A stretch of 64,000 nt of DNA from contig NZ_AP017928.1 of NCBI RefSeq assembly GCF_003584645.1, forward strand, positions 770,981-834,980, read 5' to 3'. The notes beneath the pieces are model-generated. The model did no database searches, had not been told where the DNA came from, and worked only from the letters and a program-made list of their open reading frames with translations. This DNA comes from Methylocaldum marinum. Its GTDB lineage: Bacteria; Pseudomonadota; Gammaproteobacteria; Methylococcales; Methylococcaceae. The position numbers were made by a program, and so were the translations under genes. Below, one piece after another: positions 49,925 through 59,482 of the stretch (the first letter of the stretch is position 1; every line of letters starts with the position of its first letter).

Positions 49925-52600
49925 ATGGAAACTCTACAGGACCTGATTCGACAGCTCGGCGGACATGGCGGGAAGCCCGCGCTCACGGCATTTTTCAAAA
50001 AACGCGTCGAAACCTGGAGCTTCGGGAGGCTTGCCGGCTACGCGCACCGCCTGGCGCCGGGACTCGGCGCACAGGATCTGCGTCCGGGAGATACCGTGGG
50101 GCTCTTCGCGCCCAATAGCCCGGAATGGGTGGCCGCTTGTCTCGGCTCGATCGAGGCAGGCATGGTTCCCGTCCTGATCGATGCTCAGATGGGCGACGAG
50201 GATCTCCGGCACGTGGTGGCGGATAGCGGAATGCGTTGGGTGTTTACGACGCGGCGCGGGCTTCAGCGTTTGGAGCGTTTGAATCCGGAGCACAATCTCC
50301 GGCCGATTCTGCTGGATGCGGACCCGGATGACGCCCGGGATTGGCGGCGTTACTGCTCTGCTGCGGAAAGTACGGCCGCTCGGGCGGTAGCGGATGATAT
50401 CGCCGTTCTGTTCTACACCTCCGGCACGACCGGCGCTCCCAAAGGGGTGCCGCTGAGCCACCGAAATCTCGTAGCCAATCTCCAAGCCATACTCGATCTC
50501 GAGGTCGTCCGAGCGCGGGAACGCTTTCTGTTGCCGCTGCCGCTGCACCATGTCTACGCCTTCACCATAGGCTTGCTCACGCCTTTGGCCGCGGGCGTTC
50601 CCGTCATTTTTCCCCAGTCGCTCACCGGTCCCGAGCTGTTGCGTGCGCTGAAGGAAGGCAAGGCCACCTTCCTGGCGGGCGTTCCCCGCATGTACGAGTC
50701 CTTGTTCGAGGGGATCGAGACCCGGGTGCGGCAGCGCGGGCGCCTGGCGGAATGCTTGTTTCATCATGGCCTGAATCTCGCGGTCGCCTTGCGCAGGCAT
50801 TCCGAAATCGCCATCGGCCGCAGCGTGTTCGCGCCCCTGCATCGCGAGTTCGCTCCGGATCTTCGAATGTTGCTGTGCGGCGGCGCGATGCTCGCGCCCG
50901 ATCTGGCTTTCAGGCTGACTGGCCTGGGATTCGACCTGGCGACCGGTTACGGCCTGACCGAGACCTCGCCGGTGCTGACTTTCAATGTGCCCGGCCGAGC
51001 CCGCTTCGATACGGCCGGAGCGCCGCTGCCCGGTGTCGAGATCCGCATCGCGGAGCCCGAGCCGCCGGCCGAATATGGCGAGGTACTGGCCAAGGGGCCC
51101 AACGTATTCGCCGGATATCGCAACCTGCCGGACAAGACCCGCGAGGCGTTTACCGCGAACGGGTTCTTCCGCACCGGCGATCTCGGCTATCTCGAGGACG
51201 GCTACCTGCATTTGGTCGGACGCTCCTCCGAAATGATCGTGCTGCCCGGCGGGGAAAATATTCGACCCGAGTACGTCGAGGAGGCTTTGAGCCGGGGTTC
51301 GTATATCAAGGAGGCCGCCGTTCTGGAACAAAAGGGCCGGCTGGCGGTACTGATCGTACCGGCGCCGGCGGCGACCCGAGAGGGCGGGGATGTCGAGGCG
51401 CTGATCAGGAAGGACATCGAGTCGCAATCCCGGCGCTTGCCTTCACACCATCGAATCGGCGATTTCGCCATCACGCCGGACCCGTTGCCACGAACCCACC
51501 TCGGCAAGCTGCGCCGGTTCGAGCTGGACGAGATTTTCCGGACCGCCAAACGGAAGGGAGAAGCCGCCGCCGGGGAGACCGGTCCGCTGCCGTTCGAGCG
51601 GATGGCGCCGGAAGACCGGCAATTGCTGGAGGAACCGAATGCCCTCCGGATCTGGAACTGGCTGGCCGAACGTTTTCCCGATGTGCGCCTGATGCCGGAT
51701 ACAAACCTCCAAATCGACCTGGGCGTGGATTCGCTCGAATGGTTGAGCTTGGGCCTGGAGATGGGCGCCGACACCGGGGTGGAACTTGACGAGGAGGCCA
51801 TGGGCCGCGTGCAGACCGTTCGTGACCTGGTGCGAGAAGGTGCCGAGACCAGCGGCGGAGCGGAGGGCGTACCCAAAGATCCCTTGGTTCGATTATCTCG
51901 GCCCGATGCATTGCTCGACCCGGATCAGCGTCGCTGGATCGAGCCTCCGGGCACCTGGTCCAGCGCGTTGGGCATTCTTTTGTTCGGTTTCGACCGATGG
52001 CTGATGGAACGTGCGTTCGGCGTGAACGCGGAAGGCCTGGACGAGCTGCCGGTGAACCAGCCGTTCATCCTGGTTCCGAACCATGTCAGCTATCTCGACC
52101 CCATGGCGATCGCCGCGGTTCTGCCGCGGGAGCAACTGCTCAGAACGTGCTGGGCCGGTTTTACCGGAGTCATGTTCAAGAACGCCCTGATGCGCCAGGT
52201 CAGCCGTTCGACCGGCACTTTCCCGGTGGATCCACGCCGCGGCGCCCTGGCCAGTCTTGCCCTGGGCGTGCTGGCGCTCAGGCGCGGCAATAATCTGGTG
52301 TGGTTCGCGGAAAGCAGCCGTTCCGCGAGCGGCGAGCTACAGCCTTTCGAGTCCGGAATCGGGCTGCTGCTGCGGGCGGTGAGCGTGCCGGCAGTACCGC
52401 TCTGGATCGGCGGTAGCTACACGGCGCTGCCGGTGGGGAGCTGGGTACCCCGCTTCAGGCCGATCGAACTCCGCTTCGGATCGCCGGCGACGGCGGAAGA
52501 ACTGGAGCAGGAAGGGCAGGGCGAGCATCCGGACCAGCGCATTGCCGCGGCACTGCGTGACCGCGTCGCCCGCCTGGGTTCGCGAGCACGTGCCATTTGA
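49925..52600 (+). CDS. Tri-domain acyl ligase - acyl carrier protein - PlsC acyltransferase
   Basis: 891 aa. AMP-binding domain (1-540) with YTSGTTGAPKG at about 164-174 and TGYGLTETSP. An ACP domain (about 565-640) with the phosphopantetheine Ser in GVDSLEW near 603. A PlsC/LPLAT domain (about 685-880) with NHVSYLDP (H-x4-D) near 719 and a diverged second motif FAESSRS where relatives have FPEGTRS. It would activate a fatty acid, load it on its own carrier and pass it to a glycerolipid or other acceptor. Compare Aas, which lacks an ACP. Confidence 0.87.
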   Translation: METLQDLIRQLGGHGGKPALTAFFKKRVETWSFGRLAGYAHRLAPGLGAQDLRPGDTVGLFAPNSPEWVAACLGSIEAGMVPVLIDAQMGDEDLRHVVADSGMRWVFTTRRGLQRLERLNPEHNLRPILLDADPDDARDWRRYCSAAESTAARAVADDIAVLFYTSGTTGAPKGVPLSHRNLVANLQAILDLEVVRARERFLLPLPLHHVYAFTIGLLTPLAAGVPVIFPQSLTGPELLRALKEGKATFLAGVPRMYESLFEGIETRVRQRGRLAECLFHHGLNLAVALRRHSEIAIGRSVFAPLHREFAPDLRMLLCGGAMLAPDLAFRLTGLGFDLATGYGLTETSPVLTFNVPGRARFDTAGAPLPGVEIRIAEPEPPAEYGEVLAKGPNVFAGYRNLPDKTREAFTANGFFRTGDLGYLEDGYLHLVGRSSEMIVLPGGENIRPEYVEEALSRGSYIKEAAVLEQKGRLAVLIVPAPAATREGGDVEALIRKDIESQSRRLPSHHRIGDFAITPDPLPRTHLGKLRRFELDEIFRTAKRKGEAAAGETGPLPFERMAPEDRQLLEEPNALRIWNWLAERFPDVRLMPDTNLQIDLGVDSLEWLSLGLEMGADTGVELDEEAMGRVQTVRDLVREGAETSGGAEGVPKDPLVRLSRPDALLDPDQRRWIEPPGTWSSALGILLFGFDRWLMERAFGVNAEGLDELPVNQPFILVPNHVSYLDPMAIAAVLPREQLLRTCWAGFTGVMFKNALMRQVSRSTGTFPVDPRRGALASLALGVLALRRGNNLVWFAESSRSASGELQPFESGIGLLLRAVSVPAVPLWIGGSYTALPVGSWVPRFRPIELRFGSPATAEELEQEGQGEHPDQRIAAALRDRVARLGSRARAI

Positions 52601-52621
52601 GCCGGGAAAGGCAGCGGGCGC

Positions 52622-52909
52622 ATGGCCAAGGTCATGAACGTGGAGAAACAGATCTGGGATGTCGAGGGGTTCGCGGTGCGCATTCTCCACCTCGACGGCC
52701 GGGACGTGCGCGGCGACCGCATGGGCTTGCCGCCGTATCCCTTCGGATCGCCTTCGAAGAACGACTTGAGCGTGGAAAAGTGGAAGACGACGCGTTTTCG
52801 CCAGACTTATCCGGGCTTTCAGGTGGAGGTCATCGACTCGGACGGTGCTGCGGTACACGGGAATACCCGGCTCGGCACCGTAAGGGATACCTATTTGGAC
52901 GCGGAGTAG
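52622..52909 (+). CDS. Conserved-looking small hypothetical protein
   Basis: 95 aa, 21 bp after the acyl ligase fusion, and likely in its operon. Compact acidic/basic mix with no helix for the membrane and no signal peptide. Segments such as MGLPPYPFGSPSKNDLSVEKW and TYPGFQVEVIDSDG look like a folded beta-rich domain. I do not recognise the family. Confidence 0.6.
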   Translation: MAKVMNVEKQIWDVEGFAVRILHLDGRDVRGDRMGLPPYPFGSPSKNDLSVEKWKTTRFRQTYPGFQVEVIDSDGAAVHGNTRLGTVRDTYLDAE

Positions 52910-52931
52910 CGCGCATGATCGGGTTTCCGAT

Positions 52932-53105
52932 CGGGAGGCAATCCTGTTTTTGGAGTCCGTCAAATCGGGAGGGCTTTCGCATTTATCCTATCTCTTGGGC
53001 GATGAAAGCGCCGGGGTTTGCGCCGTCATCGACCCGCGCCGGGATGTCGAAATCTATCTGGGCAGCATGCTCGCATGGAAAGCGGCGGGGTATCCGCTCG
53101 AATGA
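52932..53105 (+). pseudogene. N-terminal fragment of MBL-fold (persulfide dioxygenase/rhodanese-type) hydrolase
   Basis: The frame reads LFLESVKSGGLSHLSYLLGD and then CAVIDPRRDVEIYL, the conserved opening of MBL-fold proteins of the ETHE1/rhodanese class. It ends in a stop before the HxHxDH metal motif. No start codon in a good context. Truncated relic. Confidence 0.65.
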
Positions 53106-53604
53106 GACAAACCTGAAGCGTTTTCATCTCACTCAAACGGCATGACAGGCTTGGCGGAAGTCCTTGGCGCCTTCGGTCAGGGCAGATCGACGCAAGCCTT
53201 CTTAGGTCGGCCATCCTTTGCCGACGAACCATTGGTCCGACGGCGGCTACGAATACTTCCGCATAAAGTCACACATTGGAAGAACCACGGTTTTTCGAGG
53301 CGACCATGCGCTGAACGGCGAAAACCGAGCCCATTCGAATGCATGCATCACCCCTTCGGCCTGTTTCGGGGACGCTCCTCGCCCGGTCCATCCTGTCAGC
53401 TCTAGCTTACAGAAAAATCGTCTCCGGACTACAAGCTTTTTTCGCGCGTATGCCAGAAGATACATGGGTTTAGAGTCCGTCGGTTCAAGCGGGGCCGGTC
53501 GACGACACGCTTCAAATCCAGTTGAGGCATCTCCTTGCGCGGAAATAAGAACGCCGTTGTTCGGAAATATAAGCTATAGGCCCGATCGGATTACACCTAC
53601 CTAA
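53106..53604. other. Intergenic left of first IS element, with one palindromic repeat
   Basis: 499 bp, no gene recognised. Contains the palindromic unit at 53206 and the 4-bp IS target duplicate CTAA at its end (53601-53604). Confidence 0.5.
53206..53225. repeat. 20-bp palindromic repeat unit
   Basis: GTCGGCCATCCTTTGCCGAC, one mismatch in the stem. Its flanks (TAGGTCGGC and GACGAA) match the copy at 36331-36356. Confidence 0.75.
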
Positions 53605-54900
53605 GGGCACCTCGAAAAACCCTGAATTTTGATGAAAACCCGGCTCTAATTTTTTGACCGGGCGGGCACACGAGCCGACTCCCTCACGCTCTTGTCGCCA
53701 TTTCACTTTTCATTTTCCCCGAATCGCCCGCGTTGGGGGCCTTTCGGGCGAGGGTGGGCCTCAAAAGGCCACGACACCCGCCTGTTTCAGGTAAACCAGC
53801 CGCTTCAGGTTATAGCTGGCCGCCATCATCGTCATGGCAAAGTTCGCCCTCGCCTGGCCGATGGTGCGAATAAACTTGCCGCCCATTTGTGCGATGGCGG
53901 CGAAGGGATGCTCGACCCGTGCTCGGACCCGGGCGATGCGTTGATTACGTTGTTTCTGCCGTTCGGACAGCGGATGGTTGCGCTGGCCCTTGCGCTGGAT
54001 GTGGTTGCGATAACCCGCTTCCTGGAGCTGGGCTTCCCGTTCCGCACTCGGATAGCCCTTGTCGGCATAGACGTCCCGGCTGGTGTTGCTAGTGTTCAAC
54101 ACCGCCTCAAAGTGCTGGCTGTCATGAGTAGCGGCGGTGCCGGTCTCGATCTTGCGGATAACCTTGTAGCGCTTGTCCACGTTGATGGAGAGCTTGTAGC
54201 CGTGGTGGCTCTTGCCGTGCTTCTTGGTCCAGGTGGCGTCCAGGTCTTTTTGCCGCCGCTTGGCCGGGCTCCAGTCCGCCGGCATCGCGCCTTCCTTCAG
54301 CATCTCCTTATCGTCCTTGCTGAAGTGCTGCTTTGGCGCAGGCACCAGGGTGGCGTCGATGATATGCCCCCCGCGGGCGATGTAGCCATGCTTGAGCAAC
54401 TGCCGCTCGATGCCGTCGAACAGCGCCTGGGCGCCGACCTCGCCGATGCGGTTCTCGAAGGTCCACATCGTGGTGCGGTCCGGGATGCTGGCCGAGTCCA
54501 TCAGCCCGCAGAAGCGCTGGTAACTCATCCGATCAAGCAACTGGTATTCCATCTGCTCGTCCGAGAGATTGTTGACCCGCTTGAGAAACAGGATGCGCAC
54601 CATCGTTTCGGTGGGAAACGGCGGACGACCGCCTTGCGGGCTGACCGGTCGGGGCGCCGCCTGATCCACGTCCGCGGCAAGCGCCGCAAAGTCGATGTGG
54701 GTCTCGAAGGCCACCAGCGGATCGCCCATCCGGTCGATCTTCTGCTTGCGCAAATCGGCCGCAAACAGATCGGGTTTGATCGCGCTCTTCGGAGACTTTG
54801 GCATCTTCGGTTTGGTCATGTCTGGGACTCAACACACTGATTGGCTACAGGTCCTATTTTACCGGGCGCGCGCAGACCAAGGAGGTTTTTCGAGGTGCCC
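53605..54900 (-). mobile_element. IS5-family insertion sequence (IS 1), intact
   Basis: 1296 bp. Terminal inverted repeats GGGCACCTCGAAAAACC (53605) and GGTTTTTCGAGGTGCCC (ending 54900) match over 17 bp. A CTAA target duplication lies at 53601-53604 and 54901-54904. It encodes one complete transposase, so it may be active. Confidence 0.93.
53761..54819 (-). CDS. IS5-family transposase
   Basis: 352 aa, full length. N-terminal region with SYQRFCGLMDSASIPDRTTMW; catalytic residues: Asp in HIIDATLVPAP, Asp in YADKGYPSAE, and Glu in RARVEHPFAAI, giving a DDE site. Uninterrupted frame inside intact terminal repeats. Confidence 0.95.
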   Translation of the reverse strand: MTKPKMPKSPKSAIKPDLFAADLRKQKIDRMGDPLVAFETHIDFAALAADVDQAAPRPVSPQGGRPPFPTETMVRILFLKRVNNLSDEQMEYQLLDRMSYQRFCGLMDSASIPDRTTMWTFENRIGEVGAQALFDGIERQLLKHGYIARGGHIIDATLVPAPKQHFSKDDKEMLKEGAMPADWSPAKRRQKDLDATWTKKHGKSHHGYKLSINVDKRYKVIRKIETGTAATHDSQHFEAVLNTSNTSRDVYADKGYPSAEREAQLQEAGYRNHIQRKGQRNHPLSERQKQRNQRIARVRARVEHPFAAIAQMGGKFIRTIGQARANFAMTMMAASYNLKRLVYLKQAGVVAF

Positions 54901-54936
54901 CTAAAAACAATGCCAATCCAATAAGGACTTCTATGA

Positions 54937-55983
54937 CCAATAGAGTTGTTTTAGATGCTAAACAATTGTAAATCAACAGATTCTGTAGTTCCAAAGCCCG
55001 GCGGAAAGTGAGAAAAAATAATCCACGAAGTGACCCAGATGATTTCTAATCCGATGCATCATGCAGTGGAGGAACTTCATGCCACCGATGGCATGCTCAA
55101 CGATGACCCGCGTGGCGGCTTGTTTTCTGTTCTGTTTCTTCTGCTCAGGCGTCAATGTCGGATTAGGGTTTTTCTTGGATTTTCTAGGTTTCTTGTGGGG
55201 TAGATATATTTGGGTACTTTGATAATCTTTGTCCGCGCCCAGAAATCCTAAGTCAAGCCATAAATTGACCTTCTCGAACCACGCTGAACCCGGCGTGAAG
55301 ACGTCTTTCATGAGTGTGTAGTCATGTACGCTGCCTGCCACAATGCAACACAAAAACAATATCCTTCGATTAAAGTCGGAGATTACGAGGGATTTGAGCG
55401 TATGTCTTTTTTTTTTCCGCTGTAATGCTTTTCCTGTTCAGTTTCATCTTGGGGTCGAACGCAAGCGACCTCCACGCCATCGATCGCTATGTTCTTATAT
55501 TGATCAATGAGTTGAGAGAATTCTTCTGGGGTTGTTAGCGTGCGCTCCGGCATGACGTTGAGGTTTGTCAACGCTCGCACTAAAACCGGCAGCAACCGGT
55601 CGATGTGGGCATGGGCATGTCCGCCACTAAAACCGAAATGAAAGCCCAGAACGTCAAAAGTGGGATAGGTTTTCAGATAGTACAAAGCGAAAAACAGCTT
55701 TTTCTCGTAAGAATCAAGATAACCTTTAGGGCCGCCCTGTTTGACGTGTTTTATCTCGCCCTTTTCGACACGCTCTCGATCGATGGCGAGAGCGGCCGAC
55801 TCGAATACTTTGACGAGGGCTGTGAACTTCGCCTTGGGCATTCCAATCAACGATGCCACGATGCGGTCATCGGTTATTTGGCTAAATTTGTCGTAGATCA
55901 TGGAAGGTTTTTATATTCGGATTTGTTTGAGAAACAAGTGGGCTATCAATACCATGCATTAGCATCAGGTACAACTCTACTGG
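54937..55983 (-). mobile_element. IS5-family element (IS 2), two-frame transposase
   Basis: Imperfect terminal repeats share CCARTAGAGTTGT, then GATGCTAA further in (left from about 54937, right ending about 55983). Ends are approximate because no clear target duplication could be fixed. AT-richer than the surrounding chromosome. Confidence 0.7.
54973..55901 (-). CDS. IS5-family (IS427-like) transposase of IS 2, likely made by -1 frameshift
   Basis: ORF A (55383-55901) ends at HYSGKKKDIRSNPS; the downstream frame (to 54973) continues KKRHTLKSLVISDF. The frames meet at a run of nine A. A -1 slip joins them, as known for IS427-type elements. DDE residues: Asp in IAIDGVEV, Asp in LWLDLGFLGADKDY and Glu in VIVEHAIGGMK. 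Reading both frames gives about 309 residues. Confidence 0.75.
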
Positions 55984-56473
55984 GTATCAGACCGGTGTCA
56001 GCGAGGATTCGAAATACATAGCATATGGTGGCGAGGTATACGATACCTCGGCTAATAAGCTTTTGGCGGAACCCGCTAACCATGCTGTTCAGAGTGCACT
56101 ACAATTTATCGGTAACGACCATGTCTTATCCGCAGGGTATTGGGATCGATCCGTTATCATCAGAAATGTGACGAACGAGAACCGCACGAGGTGGAGAACC
56201 AAGGGCCGGATAACCAGCGCGGCTGCCATTGATGATTTTATATTGATAGGCACTGTGGATGGCGACTGTTACGTTTGGTCTATTGCGGAAGATAAACCGA
56301 GGCACGCAATAACGGGCTGGGGAAGTGTTGACTTATTGGCGACACATCCTCGTGAACCCTTGTTTGCGGTTGGCCGGGAAAAGGTCGCGAGCGTTTACTC
56401 GCTCAGACCATTCAAGAAATTGTTTGACATAAAATCAAGCGGCTTAATAGGGGCCATCACGATCTCGGATAAT
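55984..56473 (+). pseudogene. WD40-repeat-type protein, 5' surviving fragment
   Basis: Open frame from the edge of IS 2: TGVSEDSKYIAYGGEVYD, then HVLSAGYWDRSVIIRNV, DFILIGTVDGDCYVWS and so on, with the D-x-x-V-x-x-W pattern of beta-propeller blades. Its N-terminus is missing (IS 2 lies there) and its C-terminus is cut by IS 3 at ISDN. Joined to 57484-57693 it forms one continuous frame. Confidence 0.7.
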
Positions 56474-57483
56474 AGACATTATCGGAAACCACCTTTCATA
56501 ACCGGAACAGAGGAAAAGGCCGGCTATCAATAACTCTGGTTTCGGCAGTAGCTCCTGTAATTGTGCAGGCCGCAGGCCAATTCAATGACGACATCGTCGT
56601 AGCCTTCCTTGGTGTTCCTGAACACGTCTTTGACGACGCGGCACCGCTTGATTCCCGAGATGATGTGTTCGATGATCACGCGGATGCTTGAGTGGAGCCG
56701 GTTAGCCTCCTGGTCGTCGGCCGAAAGCCGGCCGTTGCGCGGCCTCTTCTTCGGCTGGTGGACTGTGACATTCGCCAGTTCGTGTCCCTGGAAGCCGCTG
56801 TCGCGATACAGCTCGACGCCGTCGGGGAACCGGGGCCCTTCTTCGTCGCAGATCTTCTTGTCGTGCTTCTTGCCCTCATGGGTCGAGCCCAAGTACTTGA
56901 CCTGCCTGTCCTCCAGGCCGCCGACAAGGTTGTTCTTCACGGTGTGGCATTTTTTTTACCGCTGTAGTGGATGCGTTGCCCCAGGTCGTTGACGGGGCGG
57001 TTGATGCGCCTTTCCGTCCCGTCTATGCCCAAGTCCTGCCGCGTCTCCTGCTCCAGCCTGGACAGCATCTCCTCGGTGAGCCGGGCGGGCTTGTGCCCGC
57101 GGGCGTCAAGTGTCTTGTTGAGCACCCTGCTCAACAGGTGGATCGTGAAGTTGGCCCGGGGTTGGCTCATGCCGAACAGATGCGCGATGACCTCTTGCAG
57201 AGGGTAGGTCTTCAGATAGAACAGGATGAACAGCAGCCGGTCGGCCATGCTCGCGATAATCGGCGGACGCCCTCCTTTAGTCAGGTTCCTGCCGGTTTCT
57301 TCGTCCCCTGTCGCCGCAAAAGAAACCAAGAGTTCCTCAAACTCGGAGGCCTTCAGACTGGTCATGGCCATCAATGTCCTCGGCTTTTGCTTCACGTCTT
57401 CGTAGGAAACCATACTATACTCTTGCCCTTAGTTCTCTTCGTTATTCAATGACAGACTGCCATGCTAGTTTCCGATAATGTCT
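56474..57483 (-). mobile_element. IS5-family element (IS 3) inserted in WD40 gene
   Basis: 1010 bp. Terminal repeats AGACATTATCGGAAAC (56474) and GTTTCCGATAATGTCT (ending 57483) match over 16 bp. Target duplication AAT at 56471-56473 and 57484-57486. Removing the element and one AAT restores the WD40 reading frame. Confidence 0.92.
56527..57413 (-). CDS. IS5-family transposase of IS 3, likely made by -1 frameshift
   Basis: ORF A (56937-57413, 158 aa) ends at HYSGKKNATP; ORF B reads on from KKCHTVKNNLVGGLEDRQ. The frames meet at a run of A (AAAAAAA), again fitting a -1 slip. DDE residues: Asp in LGIDGTERRI, Asp in LYRDSGFQGHE and Glu in VIIEHIISGIKR. Same organisation as IS 2 but clearly different sequence. 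Confidence 0.78.
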
Positions 57484-57693
57484 AATGGCCTAATTGCTAT
57501 TGGCGAATATAACGGAACCATTCAGATATGGGATATTAATAAGAAAGAACTTGTTGGAACCCATGGCGTTGAAAATGACCCCATTCTTGCTTTAGCCATA
57601 GATCCCAGGACATCCAATATGGTCGCCGGCACTAAAAAGGGCAAGTTATTTTTGTTGAAGGCGAACATGGAAAGAGATGGGGGGATTCCTTGA
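57484..57693 (+). pseudogene. WD40-repeat-type protein, 3' fragment
   Basis: Continues the interrupted frame: GLIAIGEYNGTIQIWDINKK, then ILALAIDPRTSNMVAGTKKG and KLFLLKANM to TGA at 57693. Classic blade ending (IQIWD). Confidence 0.75.
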
Positions 57694-57743
57694 CCGCCTG
57701 GCGGCAGCACATGGATCGAGCCACGCTTACGAACAAGCATGTT

Positions 57744-57771
57744 GTAGGATGCGGTGAGGGACGAACCGCAT
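57744..57771. repeat. Dispersed repeat with GTAGGATGCGGT
   Basis: ATGCGGT and ACCGCAT are inverted around a 9-nt spacer after GTAGG, a common intergenic repeat half in gammaproteobacteria. Confidence 0.6.
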
Positions 57772-57912
57772 CGTTCGAGGAGCGATTGTTTCAGCTACGA
57801 ATTCTGACGTGACGGCGGCCCTGGCAACAGGTTCCTTAGGTGAACCGGGCGGAGCCGTCCATGGCTCGTCCCGGTCGTCGGCGCGAAAGCGTTCCGTCCT
57901 GGCCGCTTGCGC

Positions 57913-58362
57913 CTAGGCTATGACGGGTTCCGCGGTGGCCTTAGGCTGAGAGACTTCCTTGACGACTTCCGCGGTTTGCTGGGTCGGGGCACGCCGGGCG
58001 ATATCCGCCTGCGAGACCATTCCACAACATCGGCCGCCTTGATCAGCCACGGGTACGCGCCGGATTCGGTGCTCCTCCATGATCTTGCAGCACTCTTCCA
58101 GCGAGGTTTCGGGCGTTACCGTCACGCAGGGGCTCGACATGCATTCCCGGGTTCTCATGCTCATAGGGTCCTTGCCCTGGGCCAGGCTCCGGCAGACGAT
58201 GTCACGGTCGGTGACCACACCGACCAGCCGCATCGATTCCTCGTTTTCAACCACCGGAATCTCGCCGCAGTCATGCTGAACCATCATTCGCGCAACGCCT
58301 TCCAAACCGGTGTCCGGGGTACAGCAGACCGGGTTGGGGGTCATGATTTCTTTAACTTCCAT
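57913..58362 (-). CDS. CBS-domain pair protein
   Basis: 149 aa. Two CBS domains (about 5-60 and 72-128): EIMTPNPVCCTPDTGLEGVA and ECMSSPCVTVTPETSLEECC start each, with GVVTDRDIV and GMVSQADIA at their ends. Good ribosome site GGAGGGAAACCCC. Stand-alone CBS pairs bind adenine nucleotides and sense energy state. Several Cys are present. No fused effector. Confidence 0.9.
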   Translation of the reverse strand: MEVKEIMTPNPVCCTPDTGLEGVARMMVQHDCGEIPVVENEESMRLVGVVTDRDIVCRSLAQGKDPMSMRTRECMSSPCVTVTPETSLEECCKIMEEHRIRRVPVADQGGRCCGMVSQADIARRAPTQQTAEVVKEVSQPKATAEPVIA

Positions 58363-58506
58363 GGGGTTTCCCTCCGTCTTCGAGTTTTCATTTTACTGCC
58401 GATCAAAACCGCACACGTGCGGTCCGTTAACAATCGGACAGGCGGTGCTGAAGAAGGTTCGGCGCGCTGCCGTGTAGCCGTGGCCCTCCGTTTTACTTGC
58501 GGATGA

Positions 58507-58803
58507 TCATAAGGCGCGTTTCCTCCTTGCGACGGGTTCGGCCGGCTGCCCGGACAGCACCGTTTCCGAGCAATTCCCGTCTTTTGCGGCCATGGACGGC
58601 CCGCGCGGGCGAGCGACGCCATGGTGAAAATGACGAGGTGGCGCGGTCAGCGGATTTCTTCGCTGCAATCGTTCGACGAGATCCAGGACGCGGTTCAGCT
58701 TGGCACGATCCGCGTGTGGGTCGAGATAGATCACGTCGGCCGCGTCCAATAAGCGTTGAATCAATTCTGGATGGTGGCACAGGCGACGTTTTCGGAGCGC
58801 CAT
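58507..58803 (-). CDS. Small hypothetical protein
   Basis: 98 aa. ATG at 58803 is preceded by AGAGGGAAACA, a good ribosome site. The first 60 residues (HPELIQRLLDAADVIYLDPH, then KLNRVLDLVERLQRR) look helical and protein-like; the rest is basic, low complexity. Family not recognised. It overlaps no other gene and follows the intergenic region before the CBS gene. Confidence 0.45.
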   Translation of the reverse strand: MALRKRRLCHHPELIQRLLDAADVIYLDPHADRAKLNRVLDLVERLQRRNPLTAPPRHFHHGVARPRGPSMAAKDGNCSETVLSGQPAEPVARRKRAL

Positions 58804-59482
58804 TGTTTCCCTCTGGTTTCAAGAATGCAATTAAAAACATAAATACAACAAGCCGCTAGACTTTCGGTGTCGTGGGTGTTCGGAAATTCGGCAGCAGGAG
58901 ATCCGATACGTCTGCAGGGCGAGGAGAAGACAATCTCAGCGCTATGCCGACTTTCCGTACCTGCACGCCCCTGCGGGTAAAGTTTCGACGCCGAGTTTTT
59001 CGGGATATCGACCGAGCCGAGTAGGCTGTACCGAATCGTCAACCGACACCGTCGATCCGGGCTCCGATTTAAAGATAGCATTTCGGCATTCCAGCGTACT
59101 TGAACCCAGTCACGAATCCCCGTTCACGCAGCTGCTCAGATCATCGCTCCTGAAGATGACATATACGAGTTCGCACGTATTTTTTCTCACTCAAGCTTGC
59201 GGTTTTAATAAAGTTCACTCGAAAGGGCGGTAGGGAAGCGGTATTCGAGCATCGAAAAAGGGATGTCGAGTCGCCCCCCAGGAAGGGATAGGCCGACATC
59301 CCGCTCGGAACGGACAAAAAAAGTCGTGGTAACCCCGCTGCCGTTAAGGATTTCAGCAATTCGCGGAGACCTGCTCGCGAGGAGCTGCTTCTCGGCAAAA
59401 TGAAATAGTCCATTTCCCGTGCGTTGGCCAAAAAGTTACGGTCATCGCGCGATTCTCCGGCGCTGGGGTCGACAGCAGGGAA
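58804..59482. other. 679-bp intergenic stretch, no gene recognised
   Basis: Only short frames without family likeness. It separates the regulator's stop from the hypothetical gene. Confidence 0.45.

Noticed and set aside
53605..57693. Composite transposon formed by the three IS elements
   Set aside because: The elements have different terminal repeats, and IS 1 and IS 3 have their own target duplications, so they inserted independently.
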